From JBKBXU01 sp046313675 (lineage in GTDB: Bacteria > Bacteroidota > Bacteroidia > Cytophagales > Cytophagaceae), in NCBI GenBank assembly GCA_046313675.1, contig JBKBXU010000208.1:1-8351 (forward strand): a stretch of DNA of 8,351 bases, in the 5' to 3' direction. Below the pieces are notes generated by a model. It saw only the letters and a list, made by a program, of their open reading frames with translations. It ran no database searches and was not told the origin of the DNA. Positions within the stretch are counted from its first letter, which is position 1. Each line of letters opens with the position of its first letter. Shown in pieces: positions 1-7,135 of this stretch. A program made the position numbers and the translations under genes.

Positions 1-847
1 GGATACCAAATGGCTGAGGATATAGTACAAAGGTTGCTGCAGCTCTCTGGTCAAGGAATTCATTAGCTCCTAATGCTTCATTTGATCTGGACAATAATAC
101 AAACTGTCCTCTGTACGCCTGAATACCCGGCTCAATAATTTGTCCGTTTGGCAAAAGGAAAGGATAGCTTAGCCGTGCCACTACATGTCGGTTATTGTTC
201 ATCTCAGGGCGATTAGCAGTTTGTCCGTTATATACTCCTAGGCCAAATACGCCATAGTCACCCGTGCCTTTCAGTCCTGAGCTGACAAGCCAGGCGAAAC
301 GCTTCCGTATTTTATCCGGTGCCCAGTAGAAGAACACACCCAGGTCTCGTTCATTGGCAACGGCGCTGTTAACTCCGTCGTTCCGATCCAAAGGTAGCCG
401 GTTTTGGCTGGATTGCATATTCTCAAATCCATAGGGTACCTTACTTTGGCCTATGCGGAAGCGAAACTCTTTTTTCTTATCCAAGGAAACATCAAAATAT
501 AAATCCCTTAGTTGAACAAAATGCAGACCCGATGCAGAAGCAGCACTGGCAAAATCCGGTTGAATATATATATAAACCCTTTCGTGGACATTGCCAAAAA
601 AAACCAAACGTGCTCTGCGCATAAAAAAACTATTGCCGTCGCCCCAGGATCGGTCACATTGTTCACAACGTAAGTCCGGATTGGTTTCAAATAAGCGGTT
701 ATAGCGAACCTGCGTATACCCACGAATGTTAAGCGTTTCATACCATTTCTTCTGAACGACCACTTTAGATGTGTCTTGCGCTGAGAGGTTATGACTTAGT
801 GTAAATAGTATGGCCACGACACAGGCCGTCCTTATGAATATTTGCAT
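1..847 (-). CDS. Phosphate-selective porin O/P family outer-membrane porin, C-terminal part outside window
   Basis: I translated this by hand from the ATG at 847. It stays open for 282 codons to the left edge, so the C-terminal part is missing. Residues 1-23 form a signal peptide (MQIFIRTACV, a hydrophobic stretch, then LSA before Gln24), as expected for Sec export to the outer membrane. The mature part alternates in a beta-strand pattern, with aromatic and charged residues as in the OprO/OprP family: IRGYTQVRYNRLF near 41-53, FFMRRARLVFFGNVHERVYI near 74-93, IQPDFA near 95-100, then FRFRIGQSKVPYGFEN. These stretches are typical of Bacteroidota porins of this family. Residues 61-64 are a CxxC (CEQC) just before the first barrel strands, which could form a disulfide. 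The family is named for phosphate uptake, but specificity cannot be read from sequence. The gene lies downstream of the CHAT gene on the same strand after a 220-bp gap, and it has its own promoter candidate. Confidence 0.88.
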   Translation of the reverse strand, partial: MQIFIRTACVVAILFTLSHNLSAQDTSKVVVQKKWYETLNIRGYTQVRYNRLFETNPDLRCEQCDRSWGDGNSFFMRRARLVFFGNVHERVYIYIQPDFASAASASGLHFVQLRDLYFDVSLDKKKEFRFRIGQSKVPYGFENMQSSQNRLPLDRNDGVNSAVANERDLGVFFYWAPDKIRKRFAWLVSSGLKGTGDYGVFGLGVYNGQTANRPEMNNNRHVVARLSYPFLLPNGQIIEPGIQAYRGQFVLLSRSNEALGANEFLDQRAAATFVLYPQPFGI

Positions 848-873
848 TAATAAAACAGTTTACTTTCCGGTGA

Positions 874-901
874 CAAAGTAAGTCCTGTAGTATTATCTCA
901 A
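874..901 (-). promoter_or_regulatory. Candidate Bacteroidota-type promoter of the porin gene
   Basis: On the minus strand a TTG (901-899) is followed after 17 bp by TTACTTTG (881-874). The latter differs from the Bacteroidota -7 consensus TAnnTTTG at one position. The element ends 26 bp before the porin ATG, which leaves room for a short untranslated leader. The spacing falls within the known 17-23 bp range. The call is by inspection only, and one mismatch in AT-rich DNA is weak evidence on its own. Confidence 0.4.
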
Positions 902-912
902 GATTATTGCAA

Positions 913-930
913 TGTTAAGGAATTGTTAAG
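913..930 (-). promoter_or_regulatory. Pho-box-like direct repeat upstream of the porin promoter
   Basis: Two exact copies of CTTAACA (930-924 and 919-913, minus strand) are separated by ATTC, giving an 11-bp repeat period. Tandem TTAACA or CTTAAC repeats spaced one DNA turn apart are the known layout for PhoB/PhoP/SphR-type response regulators in other phyla. The repeat lies just upstream of the candidate -33 element of a phosphate-selective-porin-family gene, where an activator would bind. The repeat is seen directly. The link to phosphate control is inferred. Confidence 0.35.
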
Positions 931-1006
931 TTTTTACTATATCAAAAATTTAATTTTTATATAACTATCAATTATACAGCATTATATACAATAATGTGTT
1001 TGTGTC

Positions 1007-1060
1007 CCAATGTTATGGCTTGTTAACAATTTCTTTAATTTTGGCGAAAGTTAACATTGG
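1007..1060. repeat. Inverted repeat with 9-bp perfect arms between the CHAT and porin genes
   Basis: CCAATGTTA at 1007-1015 is perfectly complemented by TAACATTGG at 1052-1060, across a 36-nt spacer that also contains the palindrome TGTTAACA (1021-1028). The right arm begins 8 bp beyond the CHAT stop codon. There is no T-run after either arm, so it does not look like a standard intrinsic terminator. The core CAATGTTA recurs at 910-917 within the Pho-box-like region, so the arms may be protein-binding sites. They could also form a weak mRNA 3'-end hairpin. Confidence 0.4.
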
Positions 1061-1067
1061 CTTTACT

Positions 1068-4000
1068 TTAATTTTTCGTTACCATAATAAAGGCTCCCCA
1101 ATATATGGGATTATCGTATTTTTCTCTGATATACTTTTTAGCTGAGAGGAAAGCTTCCTTCTTGTCTCCCGTTTTTATCCATTGATTATAGAAGAAGGTC
1201 ATCAACTCTGTGGTTACATTGTCGTCTACTTTAAAAAGCGTCATAATGACTGAATTGGCTCCTGAGATCAGGAAGGCTCGCTGAAGGCCGAAGACGCCTT
1301 CTCCCGCCTGCACCTCCCCAAGCCCTGTTTCACAAGCACTGAGCACAACCAACTCTGTCTTATCAAGGTTGAGGTTCATTGCCTCATAAGCAGTGAGGAT
1401 GCCATCTCCTCTGTTAAATTCAAAAATGTTGTTTCCATAGATAAGATTTCCGCCATCTTTTAATAATAATCCAGACCTCAGAAGTGGGTTTTGAAGAAGT
1501 TTAACCTCATTTAATCCCGATGTTAACATGTCATCATCATCTTCCAGGAAAAAACCGTGGGTTGCTATATGAAAGATTCTTGGATTGTCCAGGTTCTTTA
1601 TTTGTTCTTCGGTAGCTGTTTCGTATAAATAGGTGGTTGTCTTTAACCCTCCGGTTTCAAGTATTATGTTAAGTTCACGAACTTCTCTTTCAGCACCGGG
1701 AAGTTGTGAGATTCTATTTTGCTCAATATCTGAAGAGTTGGAATAATATTTTGGATTCCCAAAAAGAGCAACCTCTCCTGTTGTCATTGGAGCTATAGGT
1801 TTATCCGCCTTTTTGTTTTTACCATCAACGATAAGGTTTCTTGTACTGCTGACTAGCACAATTTTATTATGATCCAAGACATATTGTCCGTCTCCTTTTG
1901 CCAGTACCTCAAAGTTTATTTGATTAAATACCCCATCAGATGAGATATAAACCGTTGCTCCTTTAGGTATTTTATTTGCAAACGGTTTCCAAAAGGCATC
2001 ATAAGACAGCTCGTCGTCCACGTTAAACCGCAAGCTGTTTTTAAAATATTTAATATTCCTTCTTTCCAGGTCATTCCCATTTTCGAATATGATTAAATCC
2101 GGATGGTTCTTACTTTCCTGAGAAACGATGAGTGCGGCATAAGCAACTTCGTCAGTGAATTTGTCTTTAAACTTTCTATACCTGATTATTTCTACAGCAT
2201 ATTCATTTTCTTTTAACCCATCACGCACTTTTTTCCAGTCGTAGGAAAGTTTCTTTTCATATACACTGGCGAAGATTTCTGATTTTTCGGATAGTTCTTT
2301 TTCCAGAACTTCAATTTCCTTTTCCAGTGATTTAAGATCAATTCCATTGTCCTTTATTTGGTCAGGTGTCATGGAAAGCAAAGAACTCAGCAATTCTTTG
2401 TTGCTGACCCAGCTTTCATATTTGCTTATCAAAAGAGAGTCTCCACTTTCAAGTATTCGTTTTTTAACTTTAATAGCTGAGTTTAATAGGACAGACTTTG
2501 TATGCAATGCATGGTTGTACATGTTATCGATAAGCCCGGGATTATCCGACCTTAATTGAACTGCCATGGAATTATAAAATTCAAAATCCGACTTGATGGT
2601 GTTCCAGAATTTTGTTTTTTCCCTTTCACTTAGCGTTGGAAAATACTTAGTGATGTAGTTTAGGTAGTTTTCTGTTGATTCATTCAAGCTTTTTATCGCA
2701 GAGGTGTAATCCTTCAAGATAAAAGACATCTGCCCATACTTGCTTAGAGCCCTTACATAGTGCGGATGGCTTTTGTCAAATATTTTTGAATAGGCATTTT
2801 TTGAAGCATTGTATTTTTCTTTAGCAGAAACATAATCTTTTTTTCTAAAGGAGATGTCTCCTTTAACCATAAAAATTTCCGCAGAATTAATATTGTCGCT
2901 CCCGAATTTGTTAATCCAAACTTTATTAGCCTTGTCCAACATTTTTTCAGCCTCATCCAGTTTGCCGTACTCCAGGTTTAGCAGGGCCAGATTTTTTAGA
3001 ATCTCGGCATATTGAGGGGTTTCTTCACTAAGGTTTTTGCCTACAATTTGCAAAGCTTCGTTTAAAATAGGTTCAGATTCTTTGTTTTGAGGGTCTTTAT
3101 AAAATTTGACGAGCGCGTATTCATTAAGCGTTTTTGCTCTTATAATGTGATCGCTACCGAATATGTCCTTCTGAATCTTCATTACCACCTCATAGGTTTC
3201 TTCCGCTTTGTCATAATCTCCTATGGCAACGTATATTTTTGCTAACTGCCCAAGGTTCAAAGCATAAACGGAGGATTTTTTGCCAAAGGAATTTTCACTT
3301 ATAAGAATTGCTTTGTTTATGTGCCGCTCTGCTTCTGCGAAATCACCCGTCAGATAGTATAAGAAACTTAAGTTATGGTGTGGTTCTATAAGGCTTCTGT
3401 TGTTTTCATTCCATAATTTTTTCTTTATGGACAGGGATTCTTTATATATTTTTTCCGCCTCTTTGTATTTGCCTGTATACAGATATAGATTAGCCAAACC
3501 TTCTACAGCAAGTGATGAACGGTATTGTTCTTTGTCCTGGACCTTTCGGGACAGGCGGTATGCTCGTCGCAGGTTTCTTTCTGCTTCAGAAAAGCGGCCT
3601 TGAATAATCAGAAGGTTTGAAAGAGTCCCAAGTGTCTGGGAATATTCAAGGCTATTTTCTGTCTTTCCTTTTCTTCGGTATATTTCCAGATTTTTGACCA
3701 GAATACTTTCAGCATCTTTATAATTTCCCAGAGAAATGTCGACAGCGGCTTTCTTTTCCAATGCATATAAAAATCTTAAATCATTTTCTCCATAGAACCC
3801 TCTAAGCCTCTCTACAAGAGGATTAATAACCGAAGAGGCTTTTGAGAAATCATCCGTCAATTGGTAAAAGCGTGTTGCGGCATAACTATATTCTATATAG
3901 TCTTTGTTTCGGAAATCAACTTCCTTATATAGGACTGTAAACAGGCTGTTCTCAAATACTTCCCTTTGGCTTAATATATTGTTTTTATATTCTACAATGA

Positions 4001-5318
4001 ACGTTGCTTTTTGCAGTTTGGCCGCATGAGCCTTTGGGCTGTTGCCTCCGAAAACCCTGCTGCTTATTTCTATATTCGTTTCAAGAGATTTTTGAGCAGC
4101 AAGATATTCTTTACGCCCGTTTTCAGCTTCGAAAAGAAGTAAGTTGGGTTCTATCCTGGAATAGTAATCATTAGGCACAATGGTGCTGTCTTCAAGGTAT
4201 ATTGAAAAATTTTCTGCAGCTCTTTTATAGTCTTCTTTATATAAATACCATTTTGCATCCAAAACCTTCTTATACATATGAGGATGGCTTTTTTTGCCAA
4301 AGTATCTTTTGGTATGAGCCTCATAATTCTTCTGTCTTGTACGGGCTTTGCCATATTTTCCTAAATTATAATAAGCAAAAATGGCATCCTCCATTATGGC
4401 AAGGTACCTTCTTGATATATTTTTTTGTTTATAGCCTTTGGATTTTTTTACTGTTTTAAAAGCCTTCAGATAAATTTTTCTGGAATCATCATACTTATTA
4501 TTTTCCTCAAGTGAAATTGCTTTGAGATGTAAATTGTCTGCCATGCTTACATCCTTACCTCCCAATTGTTTCTTGATTTCTTTTCCGTTTTTCAGAAGAA
4601 GCGAGTCGGCCATTTTATACTTGCCATTAGCAATCATTACTTCGGAAAGCAGGTTTGATGCATTGGCTTTTTCTCTTGCTCTTTCCTTATATGCTTTAGA
4701 TGATATTCTGTTTTTTACCAGCTTTCCGTCTTCCAGGGTTTCCTCACTTTTGACAACTCTGCTTCTTTTAAAATCTACTATCTCATAAAGCAGAGTTTCA
4801 CTTCTGTTAAGAAAACCCATTTTGTAATACAATTGGGCCTGCCTCAGCTTTAGCTCATATACCTGGTTTCGATCTTCCTTTTCGAGAGCTTCCAACAGAG
4901 AAGGAAAGCTTTCAAGTAAAAATTGCGCTTTACTGTAATGGCCATATTCCATACAAGCATCAATGCCTTCAATTAACGCCATGCTAAAGGGCATGGGGGT
5001 TTGCTTCCAATCTAATTCGGTTAAAGTTTTTTCTCCCTCCAGCAGGTATTGACGGTAATCTTCAAAATAATTACTTGCGGCTGAAAGTTTCGCATGAAGA
5101 AAAAAGATGCGTGCCGCCATGGCTTTATCTTCTTCATATCCATTTTTCTCCAGACTTTTTATAACTGACCTGGTAATGCGATAGGCATCCTTATACTCTC
5201 CTCGCAGGTACAGGACATTTATTCTATCTATTTTCTTTTCTGGAACAAGGTTGCCTGCGTTGGCAGAAGATAGCACAAAAATTAAAAAGCTAAGAAATAG
5301 AAACCGGAATAAGTTCAT
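1068..5318 (-). CDS. Exported TPR-repeat protein with C-terminal CHAT peptidase domain
   Basis: This is a 1416-residue protein. Residues 1-21 are a Sec signal peptide (MNLFRF, then a hydrophobic core ending SSANA before Gly22) with no lipobox cysteine, so it should be periplasmic or secreted. Residues from about 30 to 890 are helical tetratricopeptide repeats. Many have a roughly 42-residue period of the kinesin-light-chain type, with linkers such as FGSDHIIRA, FGKKSSVYA and FDKSHPHYV. A helical linker (about 893-1060) includes a charged coiled coil around 990-1015 (KSLEKEIEVLEKELSEK). The CHAT domain (about 1100-1416) contains VYISSDGVFNQINFEVL, LPGAEREVREL, HIATHGFF and LSACETGLGEV. The predicted clan CD catalytic dyad is His1254 and Cys1329, both present, so it is probably an active cysteine peptidase. 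The substrate is unknown. It is flanked by gaps of 220 and 98 bp and is probably transcribed alone. I saw no clear promoter or Shine-Dalgarno sequence upstream. TPRs usually bind partners or sense signals that control the peptidase. Confidence 0.93.
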   Translation of the reverse strand: MNLFRFLFLSFLIFVLSSANAGNLVPEKKIDRINVLYLRGEYKDAYRITRSVIKSLEKNGYEEDKAMAARIFFLHAKLSAASNYFEDYRQYLLEGEKTLTELDWKQTPMPFSMALIEGIDACMEYGHYSKAQFLLESFPSLLEALEKEDRNQVYELKLRQAQLYYKMGFLNRSETLLYEIVDFKRSRVVKSEETLEDGKLVKNRISSKAYKERAREKANASNLLSEVMIANGKYKMADSLLLKNGKEIKKQLGGKDVSMADNLHLKAISLEENNKYDDSRKIYLKAFKTVKKSKGYKQKNISRRYLAIMEDAIFAYYNLGKYGKARTRQKNYEAHTKRYFGKKSHPHMYKKVLDAKWYLYKEDYKRAAENFSIYLEDSTIVPNDYYSRIEPNLLLFEAENGRKEYLAAQKSLETNIEISSRVFGGNSPKAHAAKLQKATFIVEYKNNILSQREVFENSLFTVLYKEVDFRNKDYIEYSYAATRFYQLTDDFSKASSVINPLVERLRGFYGENDLRFLYALEKKAAVDISLGNYKDAESILVKNLEIYRRKGKTENSLEYSQTLGTLSNLLIIQGRFSEAERNLRRAYRLSRKVQDKEQYRSSLAVEGLANLYLYTGKYKEAEKIYKESLSIKKKLWNENNRSLIEPHHNLSFLYYLTGDFAEAERHINKAILISENSFGKKSSVYALNLGQLAKIYVAIGDYDKAEETYEVVMKIQKDIFGSDHIIRAKTLNEYALVKFYKDPQNKESEPILNEALQIVGKNLSEETPQYAEILKNLALLNLEYGKLDEAEKMLDKANKVWINKFGSDNINSAEIFMVKGDISFRKKDYVSAKEKYNASKNAYSKIFDKSHPHYVRALSKYGQMSFILKDYTSAIKSLNESTENYLNYITKYFPTLSEREKTKFWNTIKSDFEFYNSMAVQLRSDNPGLIDNMYNHALHTKSVLLNSAIKVKKRILESGDSLLISKYESWVSNKELLSSLLSMTPDQIKDNGIDLKSLEKEIEVLEKELSEKSEIFASVYEKKLSYDWKKVRDGLKENEYAVEIIRYRKFKDKFTDEVAYAALIVSQESKNHPDLIIFENGNDLERRNIKYFKNSLRFNVDDELSYDAFWKPFANKIPKGATVYISSDGVFNQINFEVLAKGDGQYVLDHNKIVLVSSTRNLIVDGKNKKADKPIAPMTTGEVALFGNPKYYSNSSDIEQNRISQLPGAEREVRELNIILETGGLKTTTYLYETATEEQIKNLDNPRIFHIATHGFFLEDDDDMLTSGLNEVKLLQNPLLRSGLLLKDGGNLIYGNNIFEFNRGDGILTAYEAMNLNLDKTELVVLSACETGLGEVQAGEGVFGLQRAFLISGANSVIMTLFKVDDNVTTELMTFFYNQWIKTGDKKEAFLSAKKYIREKYDNPIYWGAFIMVTKN

Positions 5319-5416
5319 GGAAAGAATTCAATTTAGTATACCAAGTTACAAAAAAGGAATTGATCTATAAAGTGTTATATGCAGTAATTTGTAAAGGCTT
5401 ATAAAAACTTCAGTTA

Positions 5417-6499
5417 TTAAAAAAAACTTCTAATAATTTCGGAGATAAGTGAAACTTCTTTTTCCCCTAAAGCGGTGCCGGAAGGTAAAGAAAGGCCCTT
5501 TTCAAAAAGAACTTTCGAAGTGTTGTCTCCATAATATGGGAAGTCACTAAATATTGGTTGAGTATGCATAGGCTTCCAAAGTCTGCGTGTTTCAATACCT
5601 TCTTTATCCATTTCCTTTCTGATACTTGCAGGATCCACCTTGGAAGTCCAGCAAATAGAACTTAGCCAGCAATTAGATGTTGCACCATCAAGTTCCCGGG
5701 GAAAGTTGATTTCGGGGATTTCCTGAAACGCTTTTTTATAAAGTGAAAGGATTTGTCTACGCTTTTCTATTCGCTGATTTAGAACTTCCATCTGTCCTAA
5801 GCCTATAGCTGCGGCTATATTGCTCATGCGGTAGTTATAGCCAATGGCTTCATGGAGGCAGAAATCTGCTTTCCCCTTAGCCTGGGTTGCCAGATACAGT
5901 GCCTTATCCGCATCCGATTTGTGCTTTGTCAATAAGGCGCCACCACCTGAAGTGGTTATAATTTTATTTCCATTAAATGAGTAAATCCCATAATCCCCGA
6001 AGGTACCGGTCATTTGGCCATTGTAGGTTGAACCCAGAGATTCTGCCGCATCTTCAATAAGGAGGATATCGTATTTCCGACAAATTTCCATAATTTTTGA
6101 AAGATTGGCCGGGTTGCCATAGAGGTGCACAAGGATGAAGGCTTTGGGTTTCTTTCCTTTTGCTATCCGCTTAACAATTGCCTCTTCCAGATACTCAGGG
6201 GAGGTATTCCAGGTGTCTTTTTCACTTTCAACAAAAACGGGTATTGCTTTTTGGTAAAGAATGGGGTTGATGGTGGCAGAAAACGTAAATGTTGAAGCAA
6301 GAACTTCATCTCCTTCCTGAATTCCGGCAAGAATTAATGCCAGGTGAATGGCAGATGTACCGGAGTTAAGTGCAGTAACATGGGGAGATCCGCTATAAGT
6401 CTGTAGGTTATTTTCGAAGCGTGAAATATGTGGCCCAACCGGGGCAATCCAGTTTAATTGAAACGCTTCATGAATGTATTTTTCTTCTTCCTCCTGCAT
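5417..6499 (-). CDS. pglE: PglE-like PLP-dependent UDP-sugar 4-aminotransferase (DegT/DnrJ/EryC1/StrS family), 5' end frameshifted
   Basis: The 360-residue open frame matches sugar aminotransferases that convert UDP-4-keto-6-deoxy-GlcNAc to the 4-amino sugar with PLP and glutamate. Visible motifs are NWIAPVGPH (16-24), NSGTSAIHLAL (45-55, phosphate binding), LVHLYGNP (123-130), IEDAAESLG (148-156, Asp150 contacting the PLP nitrogen) and the PLP lysine Lys179 in YSFNGNKIITTSGGG. Further on come GYNYRMSN, RRLWKPMHTQ and LPSGTALG. The overall pattern closely resembles Campylobacter PglE from memory, though PglE enzymes usually begin with a FLSPPHMGG-type segment that this frame lacks. That segment is encoded just upstream in another frame (see 6468-6530), and its ATG overlaps the stop of the preceding gene. 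The authentic gene therefore probably spans 5417-6530, with about 11 extra residues and a frameshift near 6483-6500. Translation from ATG 6499 could give a slightly short protein. The gene ends with tandem TAA stops. It could instead make a related amino sugar such as a perosamine type. Confidence 0.88.
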   Translation of the reverse strand: MQEEEEKYIHEAFQLNWIAPVGPHISRFENNLQTYSGSPHVTALNSGTSAIHLALILAGIQEGDEVLASTFTFSATINPILYQKAIPVFVESEKDTWNTSPEYLEEAIVKRIAKGKKPKAFILVHLYGNPANLSKIMEICRKYDILLIEDAAESLGSTYNGQMTGTFGDYGIYSFNGNKIITTSGGGALLTKHKSDADKALYLATQAKGKADFCLHEAIGYNYRMSNIAAAIGLGQMEVLNQRIEKRRQILSLYKKAFQEIPEINFPRELDGATSNCWLSSICWTSKVDPASIRKEMDKEGIETRRLWKPMHTQPIFSDFPYYGDNTSKVLFEKGLSLPSGTALGEKEVSLISEIIRSFF

Positions 6500-6530
6500 G
6501 TGGCGGAGAAAGCCAGATTTTGTAACTCAT
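6468..6530 (-). other. Out-of-frame 5' segment of the pglE-like gene (original start and N-terminal motif)
   Basis: Reading from the ATG at 6530 gives MSYKIWLSPPHAGG, then RRKIHS and a TGA at 6470-6468. The SPPHxGG segment is the conserved N-terminus of PglE-type aminotransferases, where it is followed by about six residues and then a YI..AF helix. Here that helix (KYIHEAF) lies in the frame of ATG 6499. The start ATG at 6530-6528 overlaps the TGA (6529-6527) of the acetyltransferase gene as ATGA, as expected for coupled operon genes. Both facts show this is the native 5' end. Adding two bases (for example one GA unit) in the GGAGGAAGAAG tract would restore HAGGEEEKYIHEAF, which has the normal family spacing. 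Confidence 0.8.
6490..6495 (-). other. AGGAGG Shine-Dalgarno-like hexamer at the frameshift site
   Basis: AGGAGG (6495-6490, minus strand) lies inside the coding overlap of the two pglE frames. It is followed by AAGAAGAAAAA, which contains tandem AGA AGA codons in the upstream frame. The downstream ATG nearest to it (at 6472) opens a frame of only five codons, so it is not an obvious start signal. SD-like hexamers and tandem AGA codons both promote +1 slippage in other bacteria. Bacteroidota ribosomes make little use of such sequences, so it may simply be the Gly/Glu codon run. Confidence 0.3.
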
Positions 6531-7135
6531 ACGTTTGTAACGGTTTTTCTTAGTAATTTGGCAGGTACTCCGGCCATAACACAGAAATCAGGAACATCTT
6601 TGGTAACTACCGAACCGGCACCAATTACGCACCATTTACCTATAGAAACTCCGGGTAAAATTATGGCTCCTGCCCCAATATGTGTGCCTTCTCCTATGGT
6701 TACACCCCCGTTTAAGGTCGCTTTTGGAGAAAGGTGTACAAAGTCATGCAGGCGGCAATCGTGTTCTACGACTGAACCGGTATTCACAATAACGTGCTTG
6801 CCTATTTGTGCATCAGCATTAATTACAGCCTGATGGAGTACCATACTCCCAGCATCAACAGAGGAAGATGGAGAAAGTATAGCAGAGGGATGTATGGCTT
6901 TGCCCACTACGTGTCTGATTTTTTCAGACAAGGTTTTTCTTATCAGATTATCGCCTATTGCAAGAATAATCTTTTCTTGAGGAAAACTGTCTACAGAATA
7001 CACATTATCAACATCATGCCCCATAAATTTTTTTATGGAAGGATTGTCGTCAAAGACCATCTTAATCTGTTCTCCGGCAGCCAGAAGGCAATCTCTGACT
7101 ACTTTTGCATGTCCGCTTGCGCCATATATAAGCAT
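6527..7135 (-). CDS. pglD: PglD-like UDP-4-amino-sugar N-acetyltransferase (left-handed beta-helix)
   Basis: This 202-residue protein is about the length of PglD. Residues 1-75 form a Rossmann-like N-terminal domain that binds the UDP-sugar, opening with the signature LIYGASGHAKVV and containing FDDNPS near 28-33 and LAIGDN near 58-63. Residues from about 80 to 195 are hexapeptide repeats of a left-handed beta-helix (IHPSAILSPSSSV, AQIGKHVIVNTGSVV, VTIGEGTHIGAGAII, VSIGKWCVIGAGSVV), ending in VMAGVPAKLLR. The predicted catalytic base is His125 in VVEHDC, and His134 in FVHLSP matches the acetyl-CoA-contacting histidine; both fall at the Campylobacter PglD positions. The expected reaction transfers acetyl from acetyl-CoA to the C4 amine of UDP-4-amino-4,6-dideoxy-GlcNAc, giving UDP-diNAc-bacillosamine. 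The start overlaps the stop of the upstream gene by one base (TAATG), and its own TGA overlaps the next ATG. It could be a relative acting on another 4-amino sugar. Confidence 0.92.
   Translation of the reverse strand: MLIYGASGHAKVVRDCLLAAGEQIKMVFDDNPSIKKFMGHDVDNVYSVDSFPQEKIILAIGDNLIRKTLSEKIRHVVGKAIHPSAILSPSSSVDAGSMVLHQAVINADAQIGKHVIVNTGSVVEHDCRLHDFVHLSPKATLNGGVTIGEGTHIGAGAIILPGVSIGKWCVIGAGSVVTKDVPDFCVMAGVPAKLLRKTVTNV

Noticed and set aside
508..741. A 77-codon minus-strand open frame inside the porin region
   Set aside because: It is out of frame with the 282-codon porin reading, which has a signal peptide and family motifs throughout. The short frame has no recognisable features.
944..958. 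AT-only palindrome AAAAATT-T-AATTTTT
   Set aside because: Such short A/T palindromes are expected by chance in an AT-rich spacer, and nothing else supports a function.
980..996. Hairpin CATTAT-ATACA-ATAATG as a terminator of the CHAT gene
   Set aside because: The stem is only 6 AT-rich pairs and no T-run follows on the minus strand, so it would be too weak for a standard intrinsic terminator.
2347..4788. Several short open frames of 67-88 codons on both strands within the CHAT gene
   Set aside because: The 1416-codon frame explains the whole stretch with TPR and CHAT motifs. The short frames have no start context or motifs.
1068..5318. CHAT protein as part of a CRISPR type III-E or gasdermin defence system
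   Set aside because: There are no CRISPR repeats, Cas genes or a small gasdermin-like gene in the window, and the signal peptide places the protein outside the cytoplasm.
5319..5416. Promoter for the CHAT gene in the 98-bp gap upstream of its start
   Set aside because: TAACTTGG is one mismatch from TAnnTTTG, but no TTG lies at the proper distance, so I could not support a specific site.
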